Source: Pseudogymnoascus destructans
Lineage: Eukaryota; Ascomycota; Leotiomycetes; Thelebolales; Thelebolaceae
Assembly: GCF_001641265.1 (NCBI RefSeq)
Contig: NW_020167541.1
Coordinates: forward strand, 186,001-250,000
Direction: 5' to 3'
Length of the DNA: 64,000 bases
A program made the position numbers and the translations under genes. The notes below the pieces were generated by a model. It was not told the origin of the DNA. It did no database searches and saw nothing but the letters and a program-made list of their open reading frames with translations. Shown in pieces: positions 39,508 to 51,234 of this stretch. Every line of letters begins with the position of its first letter. Position 1 is the stretch's first letter.

Positions 39508-42500
39508 TCACTTCCTCGCCGCCCCCTCCGCAGTCTCCAGTAGCCCCGCCTCGCGTACAAGCTCGTAGAACAGCCCCTTTTGCTCAATCAGCTTAGCCGG
39601 CTCGTCGAACTCGCGTACCCTTCCCCCCTCCAACACAACAATTCGATCCGAGTCAAGGATAGTGTTGATGCGATGCGCAATAGTGATTATGGTGCGGCTG
39701 TTGAACTCGGTCGTGCGCAGCGTCGCCTGTAGCAGCGCGTCGGTCTCGACATCGACAGCGGCCGTCGCCTCGTCCAGCACTAGGATGTTAGTCGGCGTTA
39801 GCAGCGCGCGCGCCAGCGAGATGAGTTGTCGCTGTCCCTGCGAGAGGTTCGATCCTGAATTCCGCGTCAGTTGTGTGGTCGCACAGGATTGTTTGGGTGG
39901 GAGTGGGGTGGCGGGCGTGCCGCGGCGCTGCCGCGGACAGGTATGTGAAGTGCGGTATTTGACGGCCGCGTGCATTCACTGGCTGGGGAGGATGGGGCGG
40001 GGATGGGGACGGGAGGAATGGGCGGGGGGGGTTAAACATACCTCCTTCGTGGATCTTTGCTTCAAGGCCGCCAGTCATGGTGGTAACATGGTCCTTCAGT
40101 CGCGCATGGTCTGTCTTACCGTCAGCAAGTGTTACGTACGATACATACCCCTCTCCTGTGCTCCTTGTGTGCGACCCCGTATCGTCCGACGAGAAACAGG
40201 CGTCTCGTCGGCTCACGAGGCCGCGCGGGGAGCACCAAAACGGGGAGAGGCAGGGACTTACTCAATACGCTCCATAACTCAGTGTCGTCGTGCACGCCGC
40301 CAGGATCAAGGTTGTCGCGGACAGTGCCCTCGAATAGCGCTGCGTCCTGTGGGATGATGGCCAAGCGCCTTCGCAGGTCCAGTAGTCCAAGTTGCGAGGT
40401 GTCCAGGTCGTCGATGTTGATATTCCCTTCCGCCGCTTCAATAATGCGGAAGAGCGCAAGGGTGAGACTGGACTTTCCAGCACCCGTGCGTCCGACAACA
40501 CCAATCTTCTCATGCGGCTTGATCTTCAGGGTCACATTCTTGAGCACGAGGTCCAAGCCCTCGCGGTACCTCGTGCTGTAGTTGTCGAACTCGACGGCGC
40601 CTTGTGCGGGCCAGCTGATCGGCACCCGCTTATTGTGGAAGACCTCTGGTGCTTCGCTCGGCAGGTTCGCGTACTCGAGCACGCGTTCCACAGACACGAT
40701 GTTCGTCTCAACCTCGACTGTCTGACGCACGATCCAGTTGAGCGACTGTGTGATCTGGAGCGCGTACGACATGGCCAGTCCCACCAAACCTGCATCTGGT
40801 CCGTCTCCAGATGACACAGCAATGATCGCGAAAGTCGCGGCACCGAGGATAATGAGTGAGCCGAGGAATTCAAGGCGGACGGCCAACCATCTGTTCGCGT
40901 TGATGGAGGGGAAGTAAGCCCTGAGGTTAGCATCCACGCGCCACTCGTTCTCCACAGTGAAGCGCTCTTGCTGACCATACGCTCTGATAGTCGAAATACC
41001 TCCGAGGGACTCCTGGAAGTGGGCGTAGATGGGACTCTTGCTAGTGCTGTCGAGACGCTTAAGTTCTCTCGATGTTCGCAGGTAGTATCTCTGCACCCAC
41101 ATGTACACTGCACCAAGCGGAATGATGACTGCAATGAAAGCGGGGGTGGCTGCTGAGATAACTACAAGTGTGAATATGGCTCGAGCAGCATTTACGAACA
41201 GCATGTTGAAAGTCCGCGCCAACACCTCATCGACACGATAGATGTCACTGGAGAAGCGGTTCAGGATTCTTCCAGCTGGGGTCGTATCAAAGAAACTCAT
41301 GGGCGACCGGAAGATGGCATGGGCCATTCTCTCATGTAGTTTTCTCGAAGCCTGTAAAAATATTATGTCAGCTCTACACCTCTTGTAGTTTGAATATCAT
41401 CAATCGTGACAACACCCATCTTAGACAAACGCACCTCAATAGAACAGAATATCCACAAGATCAAAGTCTGGACAACAACCAGCAACGCCGACCCAATACC
41501 AAACGAGAAATAGACCCCCAAATACATCCCCGTATCTCTATTCTCCGCATTCTTGCTGTTATAATCCGCCCAGTTCTTAAGCCACACATTAGCCGCAACC
41601 TGCGCCGTCTGCGCACCAACCAAGGTGATCAAGTAGATGCCCACGGCAACAAGGTTGGCCGTCTTCGCGTACTCCTTATAGACGTTCCACTTCACCTTAC
41701 CCTGCTCCGTGAACTCCTTCGTCTGCCTCGTGCGGGTGGTAGGTTCTTCCTCGTCGCGGATCTTATCTCTAGTGTCTCTCATAGTTGCCGCACTCGCGCG
41801 ACGCAGTGTGCCGTCGCTGCTAGCGCGTCTCTTAACCTTCGAAGGTGACGAGCGAATAGGTTGGAGGGTAGTGAGGCGCTCCTGGGCCTCCTCGGCGGCA
41901 TCTTGGTCCTCCTCGTTTGTGGCACGGTCCACAACGGTGGAGGACTCGCTGGTGCTGTCGTAGCTAGATTCGACTTCATTTGCTGTCTGTGTGCTGACGC
42001 TCTTGATTAGGTTGGCGATGTCTCCCTTCATGGCGATGAGTTGCGAGTAAGTTCCACGCTCGATGATGCTGCCGTCTCTGATCAGCGCGATGAAATCGGC
42101 CTCCATCAAGACTGGGATCGAGTTCGTGGCGAGGATACGGGTCTTTCCGGCGAGTAGTCCAGTGGCGCCAAAGACCTGGTCGATAATATGGCGACCGACA
42201 TGCTGGTCAACGGCCGAAAGGCAGTCATCAAGGAGATAAACATCCGCTCGTGCGTAAACAGCTCTTGCGAGAGTGAGACGGGCCTTCTGGCCACCACTCA
42301 GGGAAATACCACGTTCGCCGACTTCGGTGTTGTCTCCATCGGGGAGCTGAGCGAAATCTTCCAAAAGCGCACACGCCTTAATCGTCCTGTCGTAGAAAGC
42401 TGGGTCCCATCGGTGACCGAAAACAATATTATCCTTTACGGTTGCATTCATGACCCAAGGTTGTTGGGCAACATATGCTATCGAACCGTGGACTGTAACT

Positions 42501-44711
42501 TCGCCATTAACCTTATACAAGTCTCCGAGAATACTCTGGAGGAACGAAGATTTCCCAGACCCGACTTTGCCGACAATGCAGCTGAACTCGCCCTTGCAGG
42601 CGCTGAAGGTGATGTTCTGGAGGGCAGTCTTTCCCTCATGGCGATCCCATGAGAAAGTTCCATCGCGGATACGGATTGTCTCCTCGCCGAGCTCTTCGAC
42701 GGCAGGCAGTGCAAGAACGGCGCTTTCTTGGAGCTCCTCGGCAGTGAAGAATGATGTTAGACGTCCAACTGCAACAGAGGCTTCGATGATGGATGTGATC
42801 ACCATCGGCAGGATAGCCAATGGGAATGTGAGCAGGTTGAACAGGGTCAACGCTGGGAAGACAATGTCAATTGTCAATGGCTTGTCCTGGGTAAGAACGA
42901 AGACTGCAAAGGTCGAACAGGACACAAGGAAAGGGGTTGTCGACCAGGTGAAGTTGGCAAAGGCCTGGGCAGCACCAATCTTGCGCAGTGTCTTCAGTTC
43001 CTGCTCGTTTCTGACGTAGTTGAGCTTGTTCATGAATGCGGATCCCCATGCGTAAAGCTTAATGCTCTTCATGTTGTTGACGATCTCGGCGATCAGCCTC
43101 GTTCTTGAATCCTTGTTCTTCATTTGCTTCTTCTGTAGGGTCTTCATGAGACGCGCGAGGAATCCATTGATGGGAATCATGAAGATCATCGCAGCCACAC
43201 CAGCGAACATAGAGAATCCAACAAGCTGGTACAGAGAGATCATGCAGAGCGTAATTTGGTATGGAGCAGACCACAGCTGCTGGCCGTATTGGGTCAAATC
43301 TTGTAACCTCTGGGTATCAACAGCCATGTAGTTCACAATGTCTCCAGTTGACTTGCTTGCGCGCCCCTCGTTGGATAGCTTGAGAGACTTGCCGTAAATC
43401 TTGGCAGTCAGGGCGGTCTTAATGCGCATTCCCGTCTCAAAAGAACGCTGGAAATACTGGTGGAGAGCCAATGTCTGTCCGATAGACACGGCGAACATGC
43501 CCAAAGCAATAGCAACACCCTTGATTACTGGCTGGGGCGTGGAGGTCTTGTAGGACCCAACATAAACGATCAGGAGACGCAGTAGCTGAGGCTGAACGAA
43601 AGCCAGCGAATCGCTTACAACCTTGAAGATGGAGCCACGGAAATAAGGCCCGCTGAAGCTGCGGAACATTGCCATCCACAGGGACGGGTTTTTCCTATGC
43701 TTCAACTCGTAGTCCCAAGACTTTTCGAAAGAGCTTCCCGTTGCTTTTGTAGTATCTCTCTTGGCCAAGTTCCAGAGGTCGTCCTCAGTCAAAAACTCCT
43801 TGTATCCATACCTCATCAAAGGAGTCATCCAGCCAAAAGTAAGGATCGAGAAAACCGTCGCGTACTCCGCCGGGCACTCATCTTCGTCGCCCAACGCATC
43901 ATAAGAGCTCACCCGCTTCTGCACCAGCCACTCCAGCGCAAACTCAACAATCGAGAGTCCCAAGCCGACACAGTATGTAACGAAGTATGGCAAAGATTTG
44001 ATGTAAATCTGCTGCGAAACCAACGACCGGAGCTTGACGCTAAACGCGATGATGAGGAGAAGCCAGTAGAAAAGGACGACGCCGTTCGGGTTGCGAAGTC
44101 GAGTGTGCTCGAGCCATTGGATCTGGAATATAACGCCGAGAGATATGATTGTGAGGACGCTGCTCCAGAAGCGGAAATCGCCGGCCCAGACGTCCGGATA
44201 GCTTATAACTTGGAGGATTAATTGGACGAGTACCGTAGCTGCGATCGCAATAATAAGGACCTATTATTACAGAACCGTTAGCATGAAGCTCTATACTCAT
44301 GTAGCCTATACGAGGCGCCCCGTCCAATTGGCGACTCCCCAGTCCCCCAACCGCCTCCGGAGTTGACGCCCGGGCACAAATCACAATCTAACATACCTGC
44401 TTTGTCCAGAAGTGCAAATCCCTCTTAACATCCTGCTCCCTCTTCCTCGCCAAATACCATATCGCCGCCGCTCCAAACAGTATACCATACACAGCCACCG
44501 ACGAGACCCAAACATCCATAAAACACGGCGTGAAGTCATATCGGAACGGGCTCAACGGCCCCCACCCCTCTTCATTCCCACATAGCGGCTGATGTCTCTC
44601 GGCCGTCGCAGTCAAATATCCCTTCCCGAGCGCGCCAATCTCGTTGTGTAAGCCGGAGAAGGAGCCAGACGCCAGGATGCGCTGGGTCGTCGGCGAGTCG
44701 GAGCCCAGCAT
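39508..44711 (-). CDS. ABCC (MRP/Ycf1-type) full transporter, 5 exons
   Basis: Model: complement of 39508-39854, 40042-40110, 40262-41351, 41435-44260 and 44397-44711, 4647 nt, 1548 residues. All introns are GT-AG and the frame is continuous. ATG 44711 is chosen because MLGSDSPTTQR precedes the family motif EGWGPLSPFRYDFTPCF. Layout: TMD0, TMD1, NBD1 (Walker A GKVGSGKSS near 667, LSGGQKARLTLARA near 758, LLDDCLSAVD near 779), a charged linker, TMD2 (RKLHERMAHAIFRSPMSFF), then NBD2 (GRTGAGKSS near 1331, LSQGQRQLISLARA, ILVLDEATAAVD). NBD1 has Asp where NBD2 has the catalytic Glu, usual for ABCC proteins. It likely moves glutathione conjugates or metals across the vacuolar or plasma membrane; the substrate is not deducible. 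Confidence 0.93.
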
Positions 44712-45679
44712 GACGGAACCAGACCAGCTTCTGCTTCTTGGTTTTACAAAGAAGCTCCGTTCGCCTGTTTGTCGTATAAAGCCGCGAGGGGGGAGTGTGT
44801 TTATCGGTTCATGTCGTTGGGGGAGGAGGGAGAAAAATAAGACGTTAGGAAATAGGCAGACAAGGTAGCTTGGTAAGCCGGGGAAGAAGCTTGGGGAACT
44901 TTTAGGATTGGGGTGGAGTGTTGGAAGTCGTGGGTGGTGATTGGGTGGGGGGGTATGCGGGCGCCACGCGGTGGAGTGGGGTAGGGTTTGTAAGAGGAAT
45001 GCGATGGACGTCGAGATGTTCCGACTCATGCATTTACTGCATTTACTTGAGACTAAAGCTACAATTTGTCTTACAGGTTTAAATCGTAAATAAATTAAAG
45101 TGAATGCCGGAATAATTATTGTTCAGTGTGGTGGTAAATGGTGCTGAGGAAATATTGTGGGGGTTCCCGCATTGTCACTAACTCGTAATAAATAGGAAGT
45201 TAAGAGAATTTAATTATGAAGTCATCAAATATTTTTTATAAGAACAACAACCGCCGTCATTCTCTAGTACCGTACGCAACGACCGCGGTACATAGGTTAT
45301 ATCAAGTGCCTTGGCAATATGGCCATAGAAAGGTCTCTGTCGTCTAAAGTTCTCGCGTCCAAACGTCAGAACCAGATAGCCATCCCTTCCCTAACCTGAT
45401 AATCCGCAGAAACCCCCTACTGCTACAGCGACCCCCGATCCACTGCAGAAAAACCAATCCCCGACGTCAAACACACAAGGATTTAGTAAGAATGTAAAGA
45501 ATAATTTAAAAGAATAACATAGTAACAGATACGCCTAAATGAGATTCGAAAAAAGGTTCGGATCCCCCTCTCCCAGAATCAGGGTATCATCATCCTTTTC
45601 AGAGCCCCGAGGGTTGAGTTGAACATTGCATCGTGAAGTCTTGACCAAGCCGCCCATTTTGGAGGATGTCGTGATACGT

Positions 45680-46645
45680 TTAAATCTCGGCAGTGTCTTC
45701 CTTCTTCGGGGCTAAGCCTGCACTTTGGCACGTCTTCTTCCAGGTCTCCACCTCGCGCCATGCCCTCTCGCACTCTGCCTTCAGCTTATCGTTGCTTGCG
45801 CTGAGCTCGGCGATAGCCTGCTCGGTCAGGAGCTTTTCCAAAGTCCACTTCTCGATGTTCTGGTCTTCGTTCTCCTTGAGCTGAGTAATGAATGATACTG
45901 CGCGTTGCAGGATCGAGCCCTTGTTCTTTTCGCACCCGGGCACAATCTTTGCTAACTCGTTGATACCCTCATTAATGGTCTCACGCCTACGGCGCTCAAC
46001 TGTATTACTGTCAGCTATCTGTTCCAACCATCATTGAATGAATGACTTACCCTCTTTATGGTTATCTTTCCGGACCTTGTGCCACTCTTCCGAACCAACA
46101 GCAGGCTTTGATCCGCTCCCTTGCCTGCCAGTCCCAGCAGTGGAGTTGTCCATATAGCTTTCATTTTGCTGACTGGTATCCATAAATGAGTCCTGGTTCG
46201 CATCGCCTTCCGAGCCTTGGGTTTGAAATTGGACACCAGTTGGCTGCGGGATAGTCATCGTTGGGTAGATGCCGAGTGCTGCCGCGGCAGTGGATGTGGC
46301 GTTGGCATGCTCAGAGCTACCGTTCTGGTTCTCGAGATTTTGGTCTTGCAGGTTACTGTATTCCTGTAACGACTCGACGCCAGCATTTCCTTCGTGCTGG
46401 GCGTCTAGAAAGGCATTGGCGGACTGGTTAGAGGCATCGTTCTTCTGAGCATTCTGAAATGAGCGCTTGGAACCGGGACGCCTCGAAGCATCAGCTGACC
46501 CGTCCTGGTCTGTCACCTCACGCTTCCGCTTCTGATTCGCAGAGCCAAGGATATCGTCTGCTCCCGAGTTGTTTCGCACAGCATTGGCTACCTCTTGCAA
46601 TCCCGAGTGATCGAAATCCGCCTGGTCGGCCATCTCAATTGACAT
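45680..46645 (-). CDS. CBF1: Cbf1-like bHLH transcription factor, 2 exons
   Basis: Model: exons 46051-46645 and 45680-45999, with a 51-bp intron (GTAAGT...ATACAG), 304 residues. The intron splits the basic region. Spliced, it reads WHKVRKDNHKEVERRRRETI, with the His-Glu-Arg spacing that selects CACGTG. The helix-loop-helix follows (INELAKIVPGCEKNKGSILQ), then a leucine-containing coil (EKLLTEQAIAELSASNDKL). The N-terminal 190 residues are Gln/Asn/Ser-rich and probably disordered. In yeasts Cbf1 binds centromere element CDEI and methionine-pathway promoters; in filamentous fungi only the promoter role is safely inferred. A second in-frame ATG at 46633 could also serve. It is divergent from the GID gene across 2.1 kb. 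Confidence 0.92.
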
Positions 46646-48726
46646 TTGACGGCTAGTGGCGCTCTACGCGTTATGATTCGTGTGAATGGATGGTGTAGGG
46701 GCGTTGGACGTTGTATGTATGTATGTCTGAACCCTCGACGTAAGTTAGTAAATGCTGAAATTAAGTATGCGTGTGCATGTGCAGCAGCAGGGCTGCATGT
46801 GCATCTGACTTTGGCTAGGAGGTGGTGACGTGTCTGACATCTGCGTTACAAGGAAATCTTGTGGAAAGAGAGAAGGATGCGTGCTTCCACTGGGACGAAG
46901 CGGAAGGTAAAATACCCGACAACGTTGTTGCTCGGGTCCTTCGCCGGGGAAAACGCATCCTCTTCTTTTCTTTTACAGGATGGCAACAATGAGGACCGCA
47001 CGTGTCAATGCGTAGTGCAGTTCCACAAGGGAACACAAATCAGAGCCATGACAGATGGCTCTGGTGCTGTACATCGTCTTGCTCTCGGTGCCACTCTCGT
47101 CCCTTTTTGTAGACGTCCCCCTGGAACGAGAGCCGAGCAAGACAAGCAATTGATTCCAAGCAAACACCAAAAATCAATTGTTTGACCAGCCTCGCAATAA
47201 ATAAATGCGGAAAACCGACCACTGGTCACGTTACGCTGGCCTGAGAGTCACCAGGACGCGCGCGCGACAGCGACCAAACGATACAAGCACGGGAAGTGTA
47301 ACTGGAAAAGGAAGGAAGGAAGCAGGCAAGCAAGGAACACAAGATCCAGTCCAATCAATCGTTGATTATGACAGGGCGATGTGGTGTTGTGTATATAAAC
47401 ACACGCACGCACGCACACGCGTCCGGATTGGAGAAGATAATAATAAAGCGCGCGGTAGAAATCGCGATAGACAACGACAACGACGACGGCGCAAGAGTGA
47501 GGGAGTTATCGGGAATTGGGAGTATCGCAAAGTAAGGTATATTGATTATTGCACATACCTGATTGATATTATCACCTGATCTGATCGCTTGTTGAGTTTC
47601 TGTACAGCTGGGGGGACCTAGACCACGCCCTTTCTCGGTAATAGGACCAACGGCGGTAATCACGTTGTTTGTCGCGTGAAGAAAGTGGAAGAAAAGGGGC
47701 GAAGGGAAGGAGCAAAAGAATTTGAAAATCAAGAATATATAATTCTCAATCAGGCAATAAGGTAGTTTAAGAAGAAGACGATAGGATTTGGACCAGTTGA
47801 AGTGTTTTAACGAGTTCTTTGAATCTTTGATTTGGGATGTGGCCTACGCCGTGTTCTCGTGATGTAGGTGAAGGAGGATGAATCCAAAAGGTTGCACGTG
47901 TCGGCGGGTCACCTGCCTTTAAAGAGGGAATGTCGAGAATCTCGCTAGCTCGTGATCATTGACGCTAGACGGTGATTGGCGCACATGACGAAGGCAGAGG
48001 TTCGACCCGAAATCGCGATTTGGGGGGAGGGTGTCGACCCTGTTCACCGCCCGCCTACCCCAACCAATCACATCCCTTCTGCCTCCCTCCGACCCTAAAG
48101 GCTGGGAAAGGCTGGGAAAGGCAGAATCGATAGCCGATAGTCGATAGTCCAATATACCATACAAAGGTGCTTCCTAAGTATCTCTACGCGCAAATTGAGC
48201 TGTAATCTACAAGGCGTTACCCCTCTTCCAAGTATCTGACGCGTGATCACGTTAGCCTCTCTATCCCACACACAAAAAATCATTGGTATCCTATGACAAA
48301 CCGAGCAAATTATGCGCCCAAAAGGTTCAAGGTTCAAGGAAGGAAGTACGGAGTACGTGAGACATCGTTATCGCTGTTTCGCTGCGTAGAAAGCGCCGGT
48401 GAACAGGTTGCGTCGACTTCCTGTCCGCGGAGGATAACGGCTGGTGTACGGAGTACGAGTACGGTACGGCGAGTCCGGCGAGTAGGCGAGGCAGAGTGGC
48501 AGAGTGGCAGAGTGGCAGAGTACGGCGAGTACGGCGAGTACAGCGAGTGCGGCAAGTACGGCAAGTACGGCTACAGTAAGTCATCCTTCGGAATCGGAGC
48601 TTCCAGTTCCGCGATGCGATACGGCAACGATAACGCAACACAGGGATCAGAGGCGGCCACCAGGGCTACAGATGGGCTTCCAAGCGACTTCACTGCTGTC
48701 TGACAAGCACAACCACCAGCACAGCA
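46646..48726. other. Divergent intergenic region CBF1/GID9
   Basis: 2.1 kb without a supportable gene. It contains a short (CACG)n run near 47400-47418 and a GAGTGGCA plus GCGAGTACG microsatellite cluster at about 48420-48570. It presumably holds both promoters and long 5' leaders. Confidence 0.5.
48420..48570. repeat. Compound microsatellite
   Basis: Three copies of GAGTGGCA are followed by several GCGAGTACG-like and GGCAAGTAC-like 9-bp units, with further related TACGGAGTACG units just before. It lies about 160-300 bp upstream of the GID9 start codon. Confidence 0.7.
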
Positions 48727-50107
48727 ATGGCGGACCATACAGCTTCGAAGCTCAATCCTGATACCCATCTGATCCTGGTACATATAAACATACCCTCAAA
48801 TTGCCAAGGTAGAAAGCTAATGACAAAGAAAAGGACCAGCAGCTATTGCGTCTTCCCTACGAGCTGCTGAGGAAGAATTTCAAGGTTGCCCAGCTCTCTG
48901 TGGAAAGAGACAGCACTGCCGTCAAACAGAGCCTCAAGGACACTGCAAATGCCTGCCTCTCTAACTCCTCGACCCCGGACGAGGTCCTCAAGAACCTCGA
49001 CTCGATGATAGCTCGCATGCGAGGTCTGAAACGGAAATTGGCAGCCTGTGCGGAGGAAGAGAAGAGGCTGCAGAGCCATTCCCAGGCCCGGATAAGGCAC
49101 CTTGGAGCACTGTATTCCATGCAGAGCCTGGATGATGTCAAATATGAAGTATGGAGCCGGACACGACTTGACCGCCTGCTTGTGGACTACATGCTCCGGA
49201 ATGGCTATGTTCAGAGTGCGGCGGCGTTAACGCAGGAAAAACAGATCGAAGAGCTTGTGGATACTGGGACGTTTATACAGATGGGCAAGATCAGGGACAG
49301 CCTGCGGAATGGAAGGGTTAATGAGGTTCTGGCTTGGTGCACGGAGAACAAGAAGGAACTGCGTCGCATGGGGGTGAGTACAAAGAAGCATGACATAATG
49401 TCGACTTCCACTAACAGATCCCAGAGCAAACTTGAGTTCATGGTTCGCTTTCAGCAGTACATTGAGCTGGCGAGGACTCGGGATCAAGGAAAGCTACAAG
49501 ACGCAATCGTTCACGCCAAGAAATATCTTCTTCCGTCCAAGGATCTCTATCCTTCCGAAGTAAAACAGGCCGCTGGGTTGTTGGCATTTCCACCTGAAGC
49601 GGGGTTGGCAATATACAGCGTAAGCACCCCCATTATCTTTTTACCTTCCTTCACTAATCTCTCACACAGAATCTCTATGCGGCACACCGCTGGGAGGATC
49701 TTGCCAAGCTATTCATGGAAACTCACAACAGCCTCCTCTCTATTCCTGCTGTCCCACTGCTCCACATCGCGCTTTCAGCAGGCTTGTCAGCACTTAAGAC
49801 CCCTTCGTGCCACTCATCGCACCTGTCTTCATCAGCGTCCCCATCATCTTCGTCCTCTATCACAAGCTCTGTCTGTCCAATATGCAGCACAGAGCTGAAT
49901 GCGCTTGCCCGAAATGTTCCATACGCAAATCACACTAGCAGTCGTGTCGATCCTGATGCTGTATTACTTCCCAACTCACGGGTATACGGGAGAGCGAAAC
50001 TTGAAGACTATAGTCGGAAAGCTGGGCTTGACAAGGGGTTTGTGAAGGATTTAACTACGGGGATGGTGTTCGAAATAGCAAACGCTAAGAAAGTGTATAT
50101 ATCTTAG
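48727..50107 (+). CDS. FYV10: GID/CTLH E3 ligase subunit Fyv10/Gid9, 4 exons
   Basis: Model: 48727-48777, 48834-49373, 49425-49619 and 49670-50107, 407 residues. Exon 1 encodes MADHTASKLNPDTHLIL and joins DQQLLRLPYELLRKNFKVAQ, the conserved family start. A LisH-like segment (LDRLLVDYMLRNGYVQSAAA, near 129) and CTLH region (TFIQMGKIRDSLRNGRVNEV) follow, then KLEFMVRFQQYIELAR. The C-terminal degenerate RING (VCPIC near 331, ending FEIANAKKVYIS) pairs with Gid2/Rmd5. The complex ubiquitylates gluconeogenic enzymes when glucose returns. The third intron (49374-49424, 51 nt) is a multiple of three without a stop, so retention would add 17 residues; splicing is preferred because it restores RRMG-SKLEF. 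Confidence 0.93.
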
Positions 50108-50494
50108 GTGAGCAGGGTGTTGGGAGGAGTATAGGAAAGTACTATACAGAGAATTTTTGTATCGTATCAATTATGAGCATTTTCACACTGGAGTTATATC
50201 TTGAATCAATTCGAAGAGTTACTACGATTCAATTCTATCAAGAAGGGGATCGCTATGTTTACAGCATTCGCGTATGGACATATCCCCAATCGATCACCCC
50301 AACATGAACCTGACAAGATATCAATGCACCTTTCAGACAGGAGTCCGTTTGTAGTTCGTAATCGGTTCGCCGGATATGTCAACAATGTCACAGAAACAGC
50401 ACACAGTGTTGTCAATTGGTGTTTTTATGCCATCTCCAACCTCTTATGACCCAGGTCGCCTATATGTACAATGACCTTCCAACCCCCCCCCCCC
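50108..50494. other. Convergent 3' spacer
   Basis: About 390 bp between the GID9 stop and the NDUFB3 stop. It includes a C-homopolymer (50483-50495). No gene seen. Confidence 0.5.
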
Positions 50495-50885
50495 CTAATG
50501 ATGTCCCTCCCCATGTCCAGCCTCGTGGTGATGGTCGTCCTGCAAGAAGAAGTGCTCGTACGCGCAGTATGCCGTGAATGCCACCGTCGCGATGCCCAAG
50601 CCAGGGAAACTGCCTCTGAATCGCTTAAGCCTCGTGAAAGGGCCGTTGTATCTCCATGCCTCTCTGAATCATAGTCAGTAACTGCTCCCAAGCGATTGAT
50701 ACGTGGTTCCTCGGCTTACCTGCGTGCCCATGGGTCTCCCCTCCTGTCTCCTGCGGCGGCCGCGAAGGCCTTTGGGTCGAAGCCCGTGAGGTTGGGCCGC
50801 GCTGCCCTTCGAACACTGCGACGCCAATTGTTAAATTCAGCCCCCGTAGATAGCGGTAGTATCATCCATACCTTGTAGGATACAT
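50495..50885 (-). CDS. NADH:ubiquinone oxidoreductase B12 (NDUFB3) subunit, 3 exons
   Basis: Too fragmented by introns for a long open frame. Model: exons 50872-50885, 50720-50815 and 50495-50663, each intron 56 bp (GTATGG...CGCAG and GTAAGC...TTCAG), 92 residues. The protein has RPNLTGFDPKAFAAAAGD and DPWARREAWRYNGPFTRLKR, then one membrane segment (FPGLGIATVAFTAYCAYEHF) and a histidine-rich tail (DDHHHEAGHGEGHH). This is the layout of the fungal B12 accessory subunit in the membrane arm of complex I, mitochondrial inner membrane. Exon 1 contributes only four codons plus two bases, so the start is the weakest part. It is divergent from the CAF1 gene with 349 bp between start codons. Confidence 0.88.
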
Positions 50886-51234
50886 TGCGAAAGCTGTAAT
50901 GGCCCGGATCGCTATGATTGCATGACAGTACTGCGATATGGACCGAATCCTGACATTACCGCCAGAACCAGTTAAATAAGCGAGCGCGGCTATCGCTGCT
51001 TCGCGCTCCACGCTTCACCTCAGACCAACCTCCTTCCACCAGTACCCCAGCTTTACCCCAGCTTTACTTCTCCTCAACCACACTTACGAATCTCGACATC
51101 ACGCTCCAGCAAACTCTCCGAGCTCCACGTCGCGTAACACAATCCCATTCGGTATTCCCAGGTTGCGCACGCTCCGCCCATGAACGCCGTCCGGATCTCG
51201 CGACTCTCCTCGATCCAAAGTTCACACAGACGAG

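Noticed and set aside
42188..43019. Plus-strand open frames opposite the ABC transporter
   Set aside because: Shadow frames of a clearly assigned minus-strand gene with all ABC motifs.
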